A DNA stretch of 64,000 nt from JAOPZW01 sp963764585 (GTDB taxonomy: Bacteria; Actinomycetota; Thermoleophilia; Solirubrobacterales; Solirubrobacteraceae), in the NCBI GenBank assembly GCA_963764585.1, contig CAVXTB010000016.1, positions 1-64,000 on the forward strand. The letters run 5' to 3'. A program made the position numbers and the translations under genes. Positions within the stretch are counted from its first letter, which is position 1. Every line of letters starts with the position of its first letter. Below, piece after piece: positions 33,190 to 46,946 of the stretch. The notes beneath the pieces are model-generated. The model did not search any database and was not told where the DNA came from. It saw only the letters and a program-made list of their open reading frames with translations.

Positions 33190-34557
33190 GTGACCGACGA
33201 CCCCGACCACATCTGGAGCGCCGTTCAGCACGAGCTGCGCCAGGCGGTCCCGGCGGACATCTACGACATCTGGCTGGCCCCGTTGCGCGCCGTCAGCGTC
33301 GACGGCGACGTGCTGGTGCTCGAGGCCCCGCGCGAGGTGCGCGCCTGGGTCGCGGAGCGCTTCGCGCGCGTCCTGCAGGTCAGCGCCGCGGCTGTTCTTG
33401 GCCCCGAGGTCACCGTCGACGTCCGCGCGCGCCCGGCCACGACGCCACCGTCCGGCAAGCCTCGCGCGCGCGAGGAAGCACAAGCGCCGCGGCCCGAGGC
33501 CCCCGAGGGCCTCAACCCGAAATTCACCTTCGACCAGTTCGTCATGGGCGACGCCAACCGCTTCGCCCACGCGGCCGCGCTCACGGTTGCCGAGCTGCCC
33601 GGGCAGGCCTACAACCCGCTGTTCGTCTACGGGCCGCCGGGCGTCGGCAAGACCCACCTCCTGCACTCGATCGGCAACTACGTCCTCGCGTACGGGGGCG
33701 GCCTCACCGTCCGCTACACGACGGTAGAGACCTTCACGAACGAGTTCCTGGCCGCCCTGCATCGCAACGACATGGACCGCTTCAAGGGCCGCTACCGCCA
33801 CGCCGACGTCCTGCTCATCGACGACGTCCAGTTCCTCGCCTCCAAGGCCAAGACCGAGGAGGAGTTCTTCCACACCTTCAACGCGCTGCACGGCGCCGGC
33901 AGCCAGCTCGTCCTGACCTCCGACCGCCTGCCGCGCGACCTCGCGGCGCTCGAGGACCGCCTGCGCGAGCGCTTCGAGTCGGGCCTCGTCACGGCGATCG
34001 AGCCCCCCGACTACCCGACCCGCCTCGCGGTCCTGCGCAAGCGCGCGCAGCACGACGGCGTCCACCTCGCCGACGCCGGCGTCCTCGACCTCCTCGCCGA
34101 GCGCGCCCCCCACAACGTCCGCGCCCTCGAAGGCGCGCTCATCCGCGTCGTCGCCTTCGCCTCGCTCACCGGGCGCCCGGTCACCACCGACCTCGCCGCC
34201 CAGGTCCTGCGCGACCTCTACCCCGGCGCCGGCCTGCGCGGTCCCGAGCGCCTCACCGTCGAGGCCATCCAGGAGCTCACCGCCGAAGCCTTCGGCCTCA
34301 CCCGCGACGAGCTGCTCTCCCAAAGCCGCGCCGCGCGCCTGGCCTGGCCACGACAGGTCGCCATGTACCTCGCGCGCGAGCACACGGCCGAGACCCTCCC
34401 CGCGATCGGCCGGCGCTTCGGCGGACGCAACCACACCACGGTCATGCACGCCTGCCGCCGCACCGCCGCGCGCCTCGCCCACGACCCCGAAGCCTTCGAG
34501 TTCGTTCGGCGCCTGACCGAGCGCCTCGGCGACACCGGATCCCTCCGCCATGACTGA
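33190..34557 (+). CDS. dnaA: Chromosomal replication initiator DnaA
   Basis: A 455-residue AAA+ initiator. Domain I begins DDPDHIWSAVQHELRQAVPA. A Pro/Arg-rich linker follows, then NPKFTFDQFVMGDANRFAHA, Walker A GPPGVGKTHLL at about residues 148-158 and Walker B LLIDDVQFLASKAKTEEEFF. Domain IV has the signature GGRNHTTVMHACRR that reads DnaA boxes. The GTG at 33190 places domain I at the expected distance; upstream in-frame codons encode non-conserved sequence. Confidence 0.97.
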   Translation: MTDDPDHIWSAVQHELRQAVPADIYDIWLAPLRAVSVDGDVLVLEAPREVRAWVAERFARVLQVSAAAVLGPEVTVDVRARPATTPPSGKPRAREEAQAPRPEAPEGLNPKFTFDQFVMGDANRFAHAAALTVAELPGQAYNPLFVYGPPGVGKTHLLHSIGNYVLAYGGGLTVRYTTVETFTNEFLAALHRNDMDRFKGRYRHADVLLIDDVQFLASKAKTEEEFFHTFNALHGAGSQLVLTSDRLPRDLAALEDRLRERFESGLVTAIEPPDYPTRLAVLRKRAQHDGVHLADAGVLDLLAERAPHNVRALEGALIRVVAFASLTGRPVTTDLAAQVLRDLYPGAGLRGPERLTVEAIQELTAEAFGLTRDELLSQSRAARLAWPRQVAMYLAREHTAETLPAIGRRFGGRNHTTVMHACRRTAARLAHDPEAFEFVRRLTERLGDTGSLRHD

Positions 34558-34680
34558 CAGACTTCGGCGGGTTTCCCACCACGCGATGTGCACTTCCCGC
34601 CCGCACCGTGCGGCCCTTTCGGCACCTGCGCACATCTTCACACCCCCTATGACTCCGACCTCTATCCAAAGGTGGCCATC

Positions 34681-35784
34681 GTGAAGTTGTCGACGTCGTC
34701 GCAGGAGCTTCTCGCGCAGCTTCAGGTCGTCTCGCGCGTGGCGTCGACGCGCAGCGCCGTCCAGGCCCTCTCGGGCGTCCAGATCTCAGCCGACGACTCC
34801 GTGCAGCTGCGCGCCACCGACATGGAGGTTGGCCTGCGCGTCCCGCTCGAGGCGACGATCGAGCGCACCGGTACCGTCGTCCTCCCTGCGCGCCTGCTCC
34901 TCGACGTCGTCCGCCAGCTGCCCAGCGGGGACGTGTCGCTCGAGCTGCGCCCGACCGAGCAGGACGTCGAGGTCGTCGCCGGGCCTGCGCGCTTCCACAT
35001 CCGCATCCTGCGCGCCGAGGACTTCCCGCCGCTGCCCGAGCCCGGCGGCGATCAGATCGTGACCATGCCGGCGCCGGCGTTCACCGAGACCATCGCCCGC
35101 GTCGCGCGCTCGGCGTCGCGCGACGAGACGCGGCCGATCCTCACGGGCATCCTCGTCTCGGCCGCCGGCGAGGAGCTGCGGATGGTCGCCACCGACTCCT
35201 ACCGCCTCAGCGTCAAGGAGACGCGCCTGGAGGACTCGCTGCCCGAGGGCTTCGAGGCCAACGTGCCCGCCCGGGCGCTGGAGGAGCTCGGCCGCCTGGT
35301 CCGCGACGACATCGACGCCATCCGCATCGGCGTGCGCGCCAACCAGGTCGTCTTCGAGGTCGACGGCCTCGCGCTGTCGTCGCGCCTCATCGACGGGCAG
35401 TTCCCCAACTACCGCCAGCTGCTGCCCGAGGCCTACGAGCACGAGCTGACGATCAACCGCGAGGAGCTGCTGGAGGTCGTGCGCCGCATCAGCCTCATGG
35501 CGCAGAAGAACGCGCCCCTGCGGCTGTCGTTCAGCGAGGGGGAGCTGCGCGTGTCGGCGCAGACGCCGGACGTGGGCGAGGCCAGCGAGCCGCTGCCGGT
35601 GCCGTTCGCCGGCGAACCATTCGAGATCGGCTTCAACCCGGAGTTCCTCATCGCCGGCCTGGAGAGCGCCGGCTCCGACGACGTCGTGGTCAAGCTCATC
35701 AGCCCGCTGCGGCCGGGCCTGCTCGAGTCGGCCGACGGCAGCGGCTTCCTCTACCTGATCATGCCCATCCGCCTGAACGTGTGA
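34681..35784 (+). CDS. dnaN: DNA polymerase III beta sliding clamp
   Basis: A 367-residue clamp of three repeated domains. It begins MKLSTSSQELLAQLQVVSRV (GTG at 34681), contains DETRPILTGILVS at the domain II start, DGQFPNYRQLLP and ends YLIMPIRLNV. In-frame upstream codons from 34588 lie in the gap and are unlike the family. The preceding 123-base gap has no clear terminator or convincing DnaA-box array. Confidence 0.97.
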   Translation: MKLSTSSQELLAQLQVVSRVASTRSAVQALSGVQISADDSVQLRATDMEVGLRVPLEATIERTGTVVLPARLLLDVVRQLPSGDVSLELRPTEQDVEVVAGPARFHIRILRAEDFPPLPEPGGDQIVTMPAPAFTETIARVARSASRDETRPILTGILVSAAGEELRMVATDSYRLSVKETRLEDSLPEGFEANVPARALEELGRLVRDDIDAIRIGVRANQVVFEVDGLALSSRLIDGQFPNYRQLLPEAYEHELTINREELLEVVRRISLMAQKNAPLRLSFSEGELRVSAQTPDVGEASEPLPVPFAGEPFEIGFNPEFLIAGLESAGSDDVVVKLISPLRPGLLESADGSGFLYLIMPIRLNV

Positions 35785-35791
35785 GGCGGCG

Positions 35792-36889
35792 GTGGTGGTG
35801 ACGCGCCTGCGCCTGCGCGACTTCCGCACCTACGGGTCCGCGGAGGTCGACCTGGGGGAGCGGCTCACCGTCGTGCACGGCCCCAACGGCGCCGGGAAGA
35901 CGAACCTGCTCGAGGCGCTCTACTTCGGCTGCACCGGCCGCTCGTGCCGGACGACCAACGAGCGCGAGGTCGTGCGCTTCGACGCGCCGGCGGCCCGCGT
36001 CGAGGTCCAGGGGCGCGATCGCGACGGCGACCATGAGCTGAGCGTCGGCTTCCAGCCCGGCGAGGCCAAGCGCTTCAAGGTCGACGGCGCGCCCGCCGAG
36101 CGGCTGCTCGACGCTCCGCATCGTCCATTGGTGAGCGTCTTCCTGCCCGATCGCCTCGAGCTCGTCAAGGGCCCGCCCGCGCTGCGCCGCTCCCACCTCG
36201 ATCAGCTCGTGGCCGCGCTGTGGCCCGCGCGCGCCTCTACGCGACGGTCGTATGGACAGGCGCTGGCGCAGCGCAACGCGCTGCTGGCTCGCGTCCGCGC
36301 CGGCGGCTCGCGCGCCGCGCTCAGCGCGTGGGACCTCGAGCTCGCCCGCCACGGCATCGCGCTGCGCGACGATCGCGCTGCGGCCGTCGAGCTGCTGCGA
36401 CCGCGCTTCGTCGCCGCCGCGCAGGAGCTGGGCCTCGCCGGCGAGCCCGAGCTGCGCTACCGGCCGCGCTCGCGCGCGGCGAGCGCAGAGGAGCTCGCGG
36501 CCGAACTGGCCGAGCGCATCGCCGCCGACCTCGAGCGCGGCTTCACCACGCATGGGCCGCACCGCGACGACCTCGCGCTGCTGCGCGACGGGCGCGAGCT
36601 GCGTGTGTACGGCTCGCAGGGCGAGCAGCGCCTGGCCCTGCTGGCGCTCCTGCTCGCCGAGCGCGCGGCCCTGGAGGACGAGCGCGGGGCGCCGCCCCTG
36701 CTGCTGCTCGACGACGTCATGAGCGAGCTCGACGCCACGCGCCGCGAGCGCCTCGTCGAGCGCCTGCGCGTCGGCCAGTCGGTGGTCACGACGACCGACC
36801 TCGCCCACGTGCCGGGAGCCGACGAGAGCGACGTCGTGCGCCTGCGCGTGGAGGACGGCGCGGTGGTCAGCGACGCGGTGCCCGCGTGA
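35792..36889 (+). CDS. recF: DNA replication and repair protein RecF
   Basis: A 365-residue SMC-like ATPase that helps load RecA at gaps. Walker A is VHGPNGAGKTNLLEAL, followed by the RecF motif RSCRTTNEREVVRF. The signature region is THGPHRDDLALLRDGRELR and YGSQGEQRLALLALLLAE, and Walker B is LLLLDDVMSELD. Three consecutive GTG codons (35792, 35795, 35798) make the exact start uncertain. The stop overlaps the DciA-like gene start (GTGA). Confidence 0.95.
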   Translation: MVVTRLRLRDFRTYGSAEVDLGERLTVVHGPNGAGKTNLLEALYFGCTGRSCRTTNEREVVRFDAPAARVEVQGRDRDGDHELSVGFQPGEAKRFKVDGAPAERLLDAPHRPLVSVFLPDRLELVKGPPALRRSHLDQLVAALWPARASTRRSYGQALAQRNALLARVRAGGSRAALSAWDLELARHGIALRDDRAAAVELLRPRFVAAAQELGLAGEPELRYRPRSRAASAEELAAELAERIAADLERGFTTHGPHRDDLALLRDGRELRVYGSQGEQRLALLALLLAERAALEDERGAPPLLLLDDVMSELDATRRERLVERLRVGQSVVTTTDLAHVPGADESDVVRLRVEDGAVVSDAVPA

Positions 36890-37194
36890 AGCGCCACGAC
36901 CCCCGCCCGCTCTCGCACGCCATCGCCGCGCTCGCCGATCGGCTCGCGCCGCAGACGACGCTGGCCGAGGTCCAGCGCGTGTGGCCGTCGGCCGTCGGCG
37001 AGGTGGTCGCCGCGCAGGCCGAGCCGACCCGCGAGCGCGACGGCGTGCTCACCGTCACGTGCTCGTCGGCGGTCTGGGCGCAGGAGCTCGACCTCATGGG
37101 CCCCGAGCTCGCGCAGCGCATCAACGCCGCGCTCGGAGCCGACTCGATCCGGGCGCTGCGCTGCTCGGCGGCACCGGCGCGCGGCTGGTCCTAG
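36886..37194 (+). CDS. DUF721/DciA-like protein
   Basis: A 102-residue protein with the DUF721 fold: a VWPSAVGEVVAAQAEPT core helix-strand unit and VWAQELDLMGPELAQRINAA. DciA proteins help load the replicative helicase in bacteria lacking DnaC/DnaI. Position directly after recF in the dnaA-gyrA block supports that role. The GTG at 36886 is coupled to recF, and the 3' end overlaps the convergent FG-GAP gene by 4 bases. Confidence 0.85.
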   Translation: MKRHDPRPLSHAIAALADRLAPQTTLAEVQRVWPSAVGEVVAAQAEPTRERDGVLTVTCSSAVWAQELDLMGPELAQRINAALGADSIRALRCSAAPARGWS

Positions 37195-39008
37195 CGGCGC
37201 CTGCTCTTGGTCGCGGCGCGCTGCGCGCGCGCGAGGTAGCTGTGGCCCGCCTTGACCGTGACCGTCTTCTTGCGCTTGAGGTCGCGCACGCGCACCGTGC
37301 CGCGCGTGACCTTGGTCAGCGTGCCGTCGCACTCGTCCTGGGTCAGCCAGGTCGTCCCGCGGACCGTCGCGGAGCTGTACTTGCCCGTGGTGCGGAACTT
37401 GCCCTTGCCGCTGCCCCAGAGCTTGCCCAGGACGCCCTTCGGCCCCTTCTTCTTGTCGGCGCCGGCCGAGCGCGCGCCCCTGAGCGGCGCGCAGTGCGAC
37501 CGCGGCAGCTGCCCCTTGAGCACGATGTCGGTCGTCAGCGCGACGGCCTTCTTGGGCTTCTTCTTCGGCGCCGACTGCTTGACCTGGAAGACCCCGTCGT
37601 AGAAGTCCGAGGCCTGCGTCTTCTTGCCGGCGGTGTCCGCCGCCGACGTCAGCTTCACGCGCCCCTGCTCGGTGTCGAACTGCGTGCCGACCGGGACGTT
37701 CGCGGCGCCTGTGAACGGCGCGAAGCCCTTGGCCGGGCCGGCGGCGCGCGGCTTGTAGCCGCTGGGGTACCGGACGTAGACCTTGCCCGACACGACCTGC
37801 ACGACGACCGACTTGCCGGGCACGGGAGGCGCCGGCGGCGCCGCGGGGAGCGGCAAGGGCGCGGGCGCGGCCGCCGTCGTGTTCAGGAACGCGGTGAGGG
37901 TGTCGGGGCCATCGCCGGACACGGCCAGGTCCGGGTGGCCGTCGCCGTTGAAGTCACCCGCCGCGACGCCGTTGGCGCTGGGGGCGGGCAGCGGCGACGA
38001 CGGGTCGGGCGCGAAGCCGCCGGCGGCCTGTCGCAGGAGCACGCTGACGTTGCCCGAGACGTTGTTGGCGACCGCGAGGTCGGGGCGCCCGTCGCCGTCG
38101 AAGTCGGCGCTGGCGACGCCGACCGGCCCATCGCCGACGCCGATCGGCTGGCCCTCCTGGGCGAAGCCGCCGGCGGCCTGGCGCAGGAGGATCGTGACCG
38201 CGTCCGTGCCGAGGCTCGCGAGGGCCAGGTCGGGGCGCCCGTCGCCGTTGAAGTCGCTCGCGACGATCCCCTCCGGCGACGCGCCGACCGTGATCGGGGA
38301 GCCGGCCTCCGGCGCGAAGCCGCCTGCGGCCTGGCGCAGCAGGATCGTCACCGACGCGCTGCCGAGGTTCGTGATCGCCAGGTCGGGCAGCCCGTCGCCG
38401 TTGAAGTCGGCCGCGGCGACCGCGCGGGGGTTGGTCCCTGTGGCAACCGGCGCCTCCGATGTGAAGCCGGAGCCTGTGGTGTTCCGCAGGAGCGTCGTGA
38501 CGGACGCGCCGTTGTAGCTCGGCGCGGCGACGTCAGGCCGCCCGTCGCCGTTGAAGTCGGCCACGGCGACCGCGGCCGCGGAAGGCACGGCCGGCGGGGC
38601 TTCTGACGCGAAGCCGCCGCTCGCCTGGCGCAGCAGGACGCTGACGCTGCCGCCGACATAGTTGCCCACGGCGATGTCGAGTCGGCCGTCGCCGTTGAAG
38701 TCGGCCGCCATGCCGTAGTCCGGACCTGACCCGAGCGGGAACGGCGACCCCGCCTCTTGCGCGAAGCCGCCGGCCGGCTGGCGCAGCAGCACCGTCAGGT
38801 TGCTGCTCGTGCCGTTGACGGTCGCCACGTCGGGGCGCCCGTCGCCGTTGAAGTCGGCCGCCACGACGCCGTACGGGTCCGTCCCGACCTGGATCGGGCC
38901 GCCTTCCTGGGTGAACGACGCGTGCGCGGGAGCGGCAGCGATGAGCGCCGCGAGCGCCATTAGAACGGGCCACCGTGCCCTCGGGCGCCACCGCGCCAGC
39001 ATCCTCAT
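37191..39008 (-). CDS. Secreted FG-GAP/VCBS repeat protein with FecR-like C-terminal domain
   Basis: A 605-residue exported protein. The signal peptide is RWPVLMALAALIAAAPAHAS. About seven repeats of roughly 45 residues follow, each with a calcium-binding loop of the type DFNGDGRPD and ending LLRQAAGGF. A Pro-rich linker leads to a C-terminal domain (about 405-605): KVYVRYPSG, PVGTQFDTEQGRVKLTSA, FYDGVFQVKQ and a basic end. That domain is FecR-like and, as far as I know, common at the C-terminus of surface proteins in Solirubrobacterales. Likely a surface beta-propeller; the ligand is unknown. It interrupts the recF-gyrB block on the opposite strand. Confidence 0.85.
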   Translation of the reverse strand: MRMLARWRPRARWPVLMALAALIAAAPAHASFTQEGGPIQVGTDPYGVVAADFNGDGRPDVATVNGTSSNLTVLLRQPAGGFAQEAGSPFPLGSGPDYGMAADFNGDGRLDIAVGNYVGGSVSVLLRQASGGFASEAPPAVPSAAAVAVADFNGDGRPDVAAPSYNGASVTTLLRNTTGSGFTSEAPVATGTNPRAVAAADFNGDGLPDLAITNLGSASVTILLRQAAGGFAPEAGSPITVGASPEGIVASDFNGDGRPDLALASLGTDAVTILLRQAAGGFAQEGQPIGVGDGPVGVASADFDGDGRPDLAVANNVSGNVSVLLRQAAGGFAPDPSSPLPAPSANGVAAGDFNGDGHPDLAVSGDGPDTLTAFLNTTAAAPAPLPLPAAPPAPPVPGKSVVVQVVSGKVYVRYPSGYKPRAAGPAKGFAPFTGAANVPVGTQFDTEQGRVKLTSAADTAGKKTQASDFYDGVFQVKQSAPKKKPKKAVALTTDIVLKGQLPRSHCAPLRGARSAGADKKKGPKGVLGKLWGSGKGKFRTTGKYSSATVRGTTWLTQDECDGTLTKVTRGTVRVRDLKRKKTVTVKAGHSYLARAQRAATKSRRR

Positions 39009-39177
39009 GTGCGCAGCATTCCTGGCCGCCCGCCCGCGCGCAATCGATACACCTATCCGACCGTCTGGCATGCCCTGACGCAGGTCGCGTTCGTGGTCCG
39101 ACATTTCGGCCGCCTTTTGCCGCGATTTGCAGCTATTTCGTGACTGTTGGAGCGGTCGGGAAGGGGCCCTCGTGTGC

Positions 39178-39183
39178 TATTCT
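39178..39183 (+). promoter_or_regulatory. Candidate extended -10 element for gyrB
   Basis: TATTCT preceded by TGC (TGCTATTCT) is 79 bases before the gyrB TTG start. It closely resembles the dnaA -10 (TGCTATAGT). No convincing -35. Confidence 0.5.
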
Positions 39184-39261
39184 TCTGTCAACCAGTTGCT
39201 CGAGCCCCGGCCGGGTGGCGACTAGCCCGAGACCGGGGTTCTTCACGTCTACGGAGGCACG

Positions 39262-41685
<2,424 letters not shown>

Positions 41686-41700
41686 GAAGTGAGGTAGGGG

Positions 41701-44334
<2,634 letters not shown>

Positions 44335-44360
44335 GTCGTCGCCGCGGAATGCTAATCTCG

Positions 44361-44435
44361 GATCACCAGAGAAAGGAGGTGGTCCGTATAAGTTGTTCTA
44401 GTTCTTGCGGGACCCTGGAGGTGACCGGCCGCTAG
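44361..44435 (+). other. Element with extended Shine-Dalgarno and possible 15-codon peptide
   Basis: The sequence AGAAAGGAGGTGGTCC (44369-44384) matches the complement of the 16S rRNA 3' end (GGATCACCTCCTTTCT) in 15 of 16 positions. A frame behind it ends at TAG 44433-44435 and reads SCSSSCGTLEVTGR. The only start at normal spacing is ATA at 44388; the in-frame GTG at 44379 lies inside the Shine-Dalgarno itself. A second GGAGGTG at 44417-44423 sits inside the frame. The following bases can fold (CCGCTA/TAGCGG, CGGCATGCCG). It may be a leader peptide, a small protein or a ribosome-binding regulatory RNA. Confidence 0.45.
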
Positions 44436-44553
44436 GTCGGAGGCTGGAGCCGCGTAGCGGAATCCAACCCGGGCCACCGTCGGACGGCATGCCGGAACTG
44501 GTCCCCCCGGCGTCGTAACTACCGCCGTTCGATCCTTTATCCAGTCAGTGTTG

Positions 44554-44581
44554 CGAGGGGCGGCCCGTAGGCCGCCCCTCG
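44554..44581. terminator. Strong bidirectional hairpin after gyrA
   Basis: A perfect 12-bp stem, CGAGGGGCGGCC with loop CGTA, lies between the plus-strand gyrA element and the minus-strand phosphotransferase gene. There is no clear U-tract, as is common in high-GC actinobacteria. Confidence 0.8.
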
Positions 44582-44616
44582 TGCGTTCCGGCAGTCTGGC
44601 GGCGTCGGGGCGCGTC

Positions 44617-45447
44617 TCAGAGCTCGGCGAGCGCGCGGGCGACGTGCTCCTCGAGCCGGACAAGCTCGGCGTGCGGCGTCGCGGCGTCGAGCCACGGCAC
44701 GACGTCCAGCGCCGTGATCACGTCGTAGTACGGGTGGTACTCGGGGTGGGGGAGGACGGCGTCGGCGACGCGCTGGCCGTAGTCGGTGACGAGGTTCCAC
44801 CGTAGGTGCCCGAGGTCGACCGCGGCCGGGCCGCGCGAGCCGGTCGTCCAGTCGACGACGCCCGACAGCGCGACGCCCTCCCAGAGCGTGTTGCCCGGGT
44901 GGAAGTCGCGGTGGATGAAGCGCTCGGGGAGGACCGGCGGCTCCTCGTGGGCGAGCGCGATCGCGCGCTCCCAGACGCTTCGGTCGACGGCCCAGGGCGG
45001 GATCGTCAGGCGGTCGGCTTCGAGGTAGCGGCGATAGGGCTCCATCCCGTCGGGGTCGACGGCGTGGATCTCGGCGAGCACCTCGACCAGCGGGCCCAGC
45101 GGCGGCCGGCCCGCGAACGGGCCGCCGGGGACGCGCGTGATGAGCAGCGCGGGGACGTCGCAGTCCGCCGCGTCGGGGTCGGCGGCCACCAGCTCCGGCG
45201 CCGGCACCGGCGTGCCGGCGAGGCGCTCGAGCACGCGCATCTCGCGCGCGGCGTCGAGGTCGGGGTCGTCGACCTCCCAGCCGGGTCGCGCCCAGCGGCG
45301 CAGCACGAGCTCGCGCCCGTCGGCGAGCACGAGCAGGTGATTGGCCAGCCACTGGCTCTCCATCGGGAGCGCCGCCACCACGCGCGTATCTGCCTGCGCC
45401 TCGGCCCAGCGCAGCGAGGCGGGTGGGACGGCCTGCGTCCAGCTCAC
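44617..45447 (-). CDS. Aminoglycoside phosphotransferase (APH) family kinase
   Basis: A 276-residue small-molecule kinase of the APH/choline kinase fold. The catalytic loop is FIHRDFHPGNTLWEG and the metal-binding Asp is in SGVVDWTTGSRGP. The N-lobe has LVLRRWARPGWE with the ATP-contacting residues. Such chromosomal proteins often phosphorylate metabolites rather than antibiotics; the substrate is unknown. The GTG at 45447 begins directly after the HNH gene stop (no gap). Confidence 0.87.
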   Translation of the reverse strand: MSWTQAVPPASLRWAEAQADTRVVAALPMESQWLANHLLVLADGRELVLRRWARPGWEVDDPDLDAAREMRVLERLAGTPVPAPELVAADPDAADCDVPALLITRVPGGPFAGRPPLGPLVEVLAEIHAVDPDGMEPYRRYLEADRLTIPPWAVDRSVWERAIALAHEEPPVLPERFIHRDFHPGNTLWEGVALSGVVDWTTGSRGPAAVDLGHLRWNLVTDYGQRVADAVLPHPEYHPYYDVITALDVVPWLDAATPHAELVRLEEHVARALAEL

Positions 45448-46041
45448 TCAGGCGGCGTCGGCCACGGCGCCCGAATTGGGCAGCCATTGCCGCCAGGCCG
45501 CCGGGATCGTCGGGCTGGCGACGTGGATGAAGACGTGCGGGCTCGGCGCGCCGGGCTTGCGCCGCGGATGCATGCCCGCGCGCTCGGGCAGGTGGTCGCC
45601 CTTGCGCCGGTTGCACGGCGCGCACGACGCGACGATGTTGTCCCAGCTCGACGCGCCGCCCTTGGACCGCGGGATCACGTGGTCGACCGTGAGGTTGGAG
45701 CGCGAGCCGCAGTACTGGCACGTCCACCCGTCGCGCGCGAAGACGGCCCGGCGCGTGATCTTGCGCCGGTGGGTGTCGCGCGGGACCTTGACGAAGGTCA
45801 CCAGGCGGATCACGACCGGCCGCGGAAGGGCCGTGTGCTCGGAGCGCAGCTCCCACGCTGCGTGCTCGAGGATCTCGGCCTTCTCCTTGAGCAGGAGCAC
45901 CGCCGCGCGCCGGACCGAGCAGACGTTGATCGGCTCGAAGGTGGCGTTGAGCACGAGCACCCGGCCAGCATCACGCCCGCGCCGCCGGTGCTCGGTGACC
46001 GGCGCGGACCCCAGTTGGCCTGGTGGAGTGGCGCTCCGCAT
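45448..46041 (-). CDS. HNH endonuclease family protein
   Basis: A 197-residue protein. The N-terminal part has VLVLNATFEPINVCSVRRAA, typical of a widespread actinobacterial HNH family. The HNH module follows: CQYCGSRSNLTVDHVIPRSK, then WDNIVASCAPCNRRKGD with two zinc-binding Cys pairs. The C-terminal region ends WRQWLPNSGAV. It is chromosomal and not next to any restriction or phage gene. Its biological role is unknown. Upstream in-frame sequence was rejected as antisense-like and non-conserved. Confidence 0.88.
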   Translation of the reverse strand: MRSATPPGQLGSAPVTEHRRRGRDAGRVLVLNATFEPINVCSVRRAAVLLLKEKAEILEHAAWELRSEHTALPRPVVIRLVTFVKVPRDTHRRKITRRAVFARDGWTCQYCGSRSNLTVDHVIPRSKGGASSWDNIVASCAPCNRRKGDHLPERAGMHPRRKPGAPSPHVFIHVASPTIPAAWRQWLPNSGAVADAA

Positions 46042-46103
46042 GGCGAATCTGCGCGTGAGTGTAGAGCACCAGGCGGCCGAGCCGGGCGGCTTTGCCGTGC
46101 CCG

Positions 46104-46946
46104 TCAGGCTGCGGGATATGTGCCGAGCAGGCGCACCTCGTCGCAGTGCGCATGGAGCGCCGCGACCGCGTCGGCGACCGACGACTCGTCGGCGCGGCCC
46201 TCCATGTCGACGTGGAACAGGTAGTGCCCGAGCCGCCCGCGCATCGGCCGCGACTCGATCTTCGTGAGGTTCACCCCGCGGAACGCGAACTCCGATAGGC
46301 AGCGCACGAGCCAGCCGGGCTTGGCATCGCCGGCGCCCGCGAAGAGCACCGAGGTCTTCCACGGCGCGCCCTGATCGGCGCTCGCGTCGGGCGCGGTGCC
46401 GGCCGGGGCCAGCCACACGAAGCGCGTCGCGTTGCCGGGCTCGTCGTCGATCTCCTCGCGCAGCACCGCGGCGCCGTAGCGCTCGGCGGCGCCGCGCGGC
46501 CCGATCGCCGCCCACGGCTCGCCGGCCTCGGCGACGGTGCGCACCGCCTCGGCGGTCGACGCGGCCGCGCGCACCGCCGCGCCGGGCAGCTCGGAGCGCA
46601 GGAACCGCGCGCACTGCGCGAGCGGCTGGGGATGGGAGATGACCGCCTCGACGGCATCGAGCGCGATCGGCTCGCGGGCGATCAGGCAGTTGCGGATGGC
46701 CAGCACGGTCTCGCCGACGATCGCCGTCGCGCGCGCCTCCCACGCGAGCGCGTCGAGCGTGGCGCTGACGCCGCCCTCCAGCGAGTTCTCGACCGGCACC
46801 AGGGCGCGATCGACCGTGCGGCGCTCGACGGCGACCACGGCCTCGTGGATCGACGCGAACGGGACGAGCTGCGCGCCCGGGTCGGCCGACCGGCGGACGG
46901 CCTCCTCGCTGAAGGTCCCCGGCGGCCCGAGGTAGCCCAGGCGCAT
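46104..46946 (-). CDS. pheA: Prephenate dehydratase
   Basis: A 280-residue enzyme converting prephenate to phenylpyruvate in Phe synthesis. It opens RLGYLGPPGTFSEEAV, contains ALVPVENSLEGGVSATLDAL, and has the catalytic motif NATRFVWL. A C-terminal ACT domain with ESRPMRGRLGHYLFHVDMEG provides Phe feedback inhibition. No chorismate mutase domain is present. The ATG shares one base with the stop of the DUF4446 gene upstream. Confidence 0.95.
   Translation of the reverse strand: MRLGYLGPPGTFSEEAVRRSADPGAQLVPFASIHEAVVAVERRTVDRALVPVENSLEGGVSATLDALAWEARATAIVGETVLAIRNCLIAREPIALDAVEAVISHPQPLAQCARFLRSELPGAAVRAAASTAEAVRTVAEAGEPWAAIGPRGAAERYGAAVLREEIDDEPGNATRFVWLAPAGTAPDASADQGAPWKTSVLFAGAGDAKPGWLVRCLSEFAFRGVNLTKIESRPMRGRLGHYLFHVDMEGRADESSVADAVAALHAHCDEVRLLGTYPAA

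Noticed and set aside
44498..44510. C6 run in the post-gyrA region as evidence of the actinobacterial 6C RNA
   Set aside because: That family needs two hairpins each with a run of cytosines; only one such run is seen.
45448..46041. HNH gene next to an APH kinase as a defence or resistance island
   Set aside because: Both belong to ordinary chromosomal families, composition matches the surroundings, and no restriction, phage or mobility gene is nearby.
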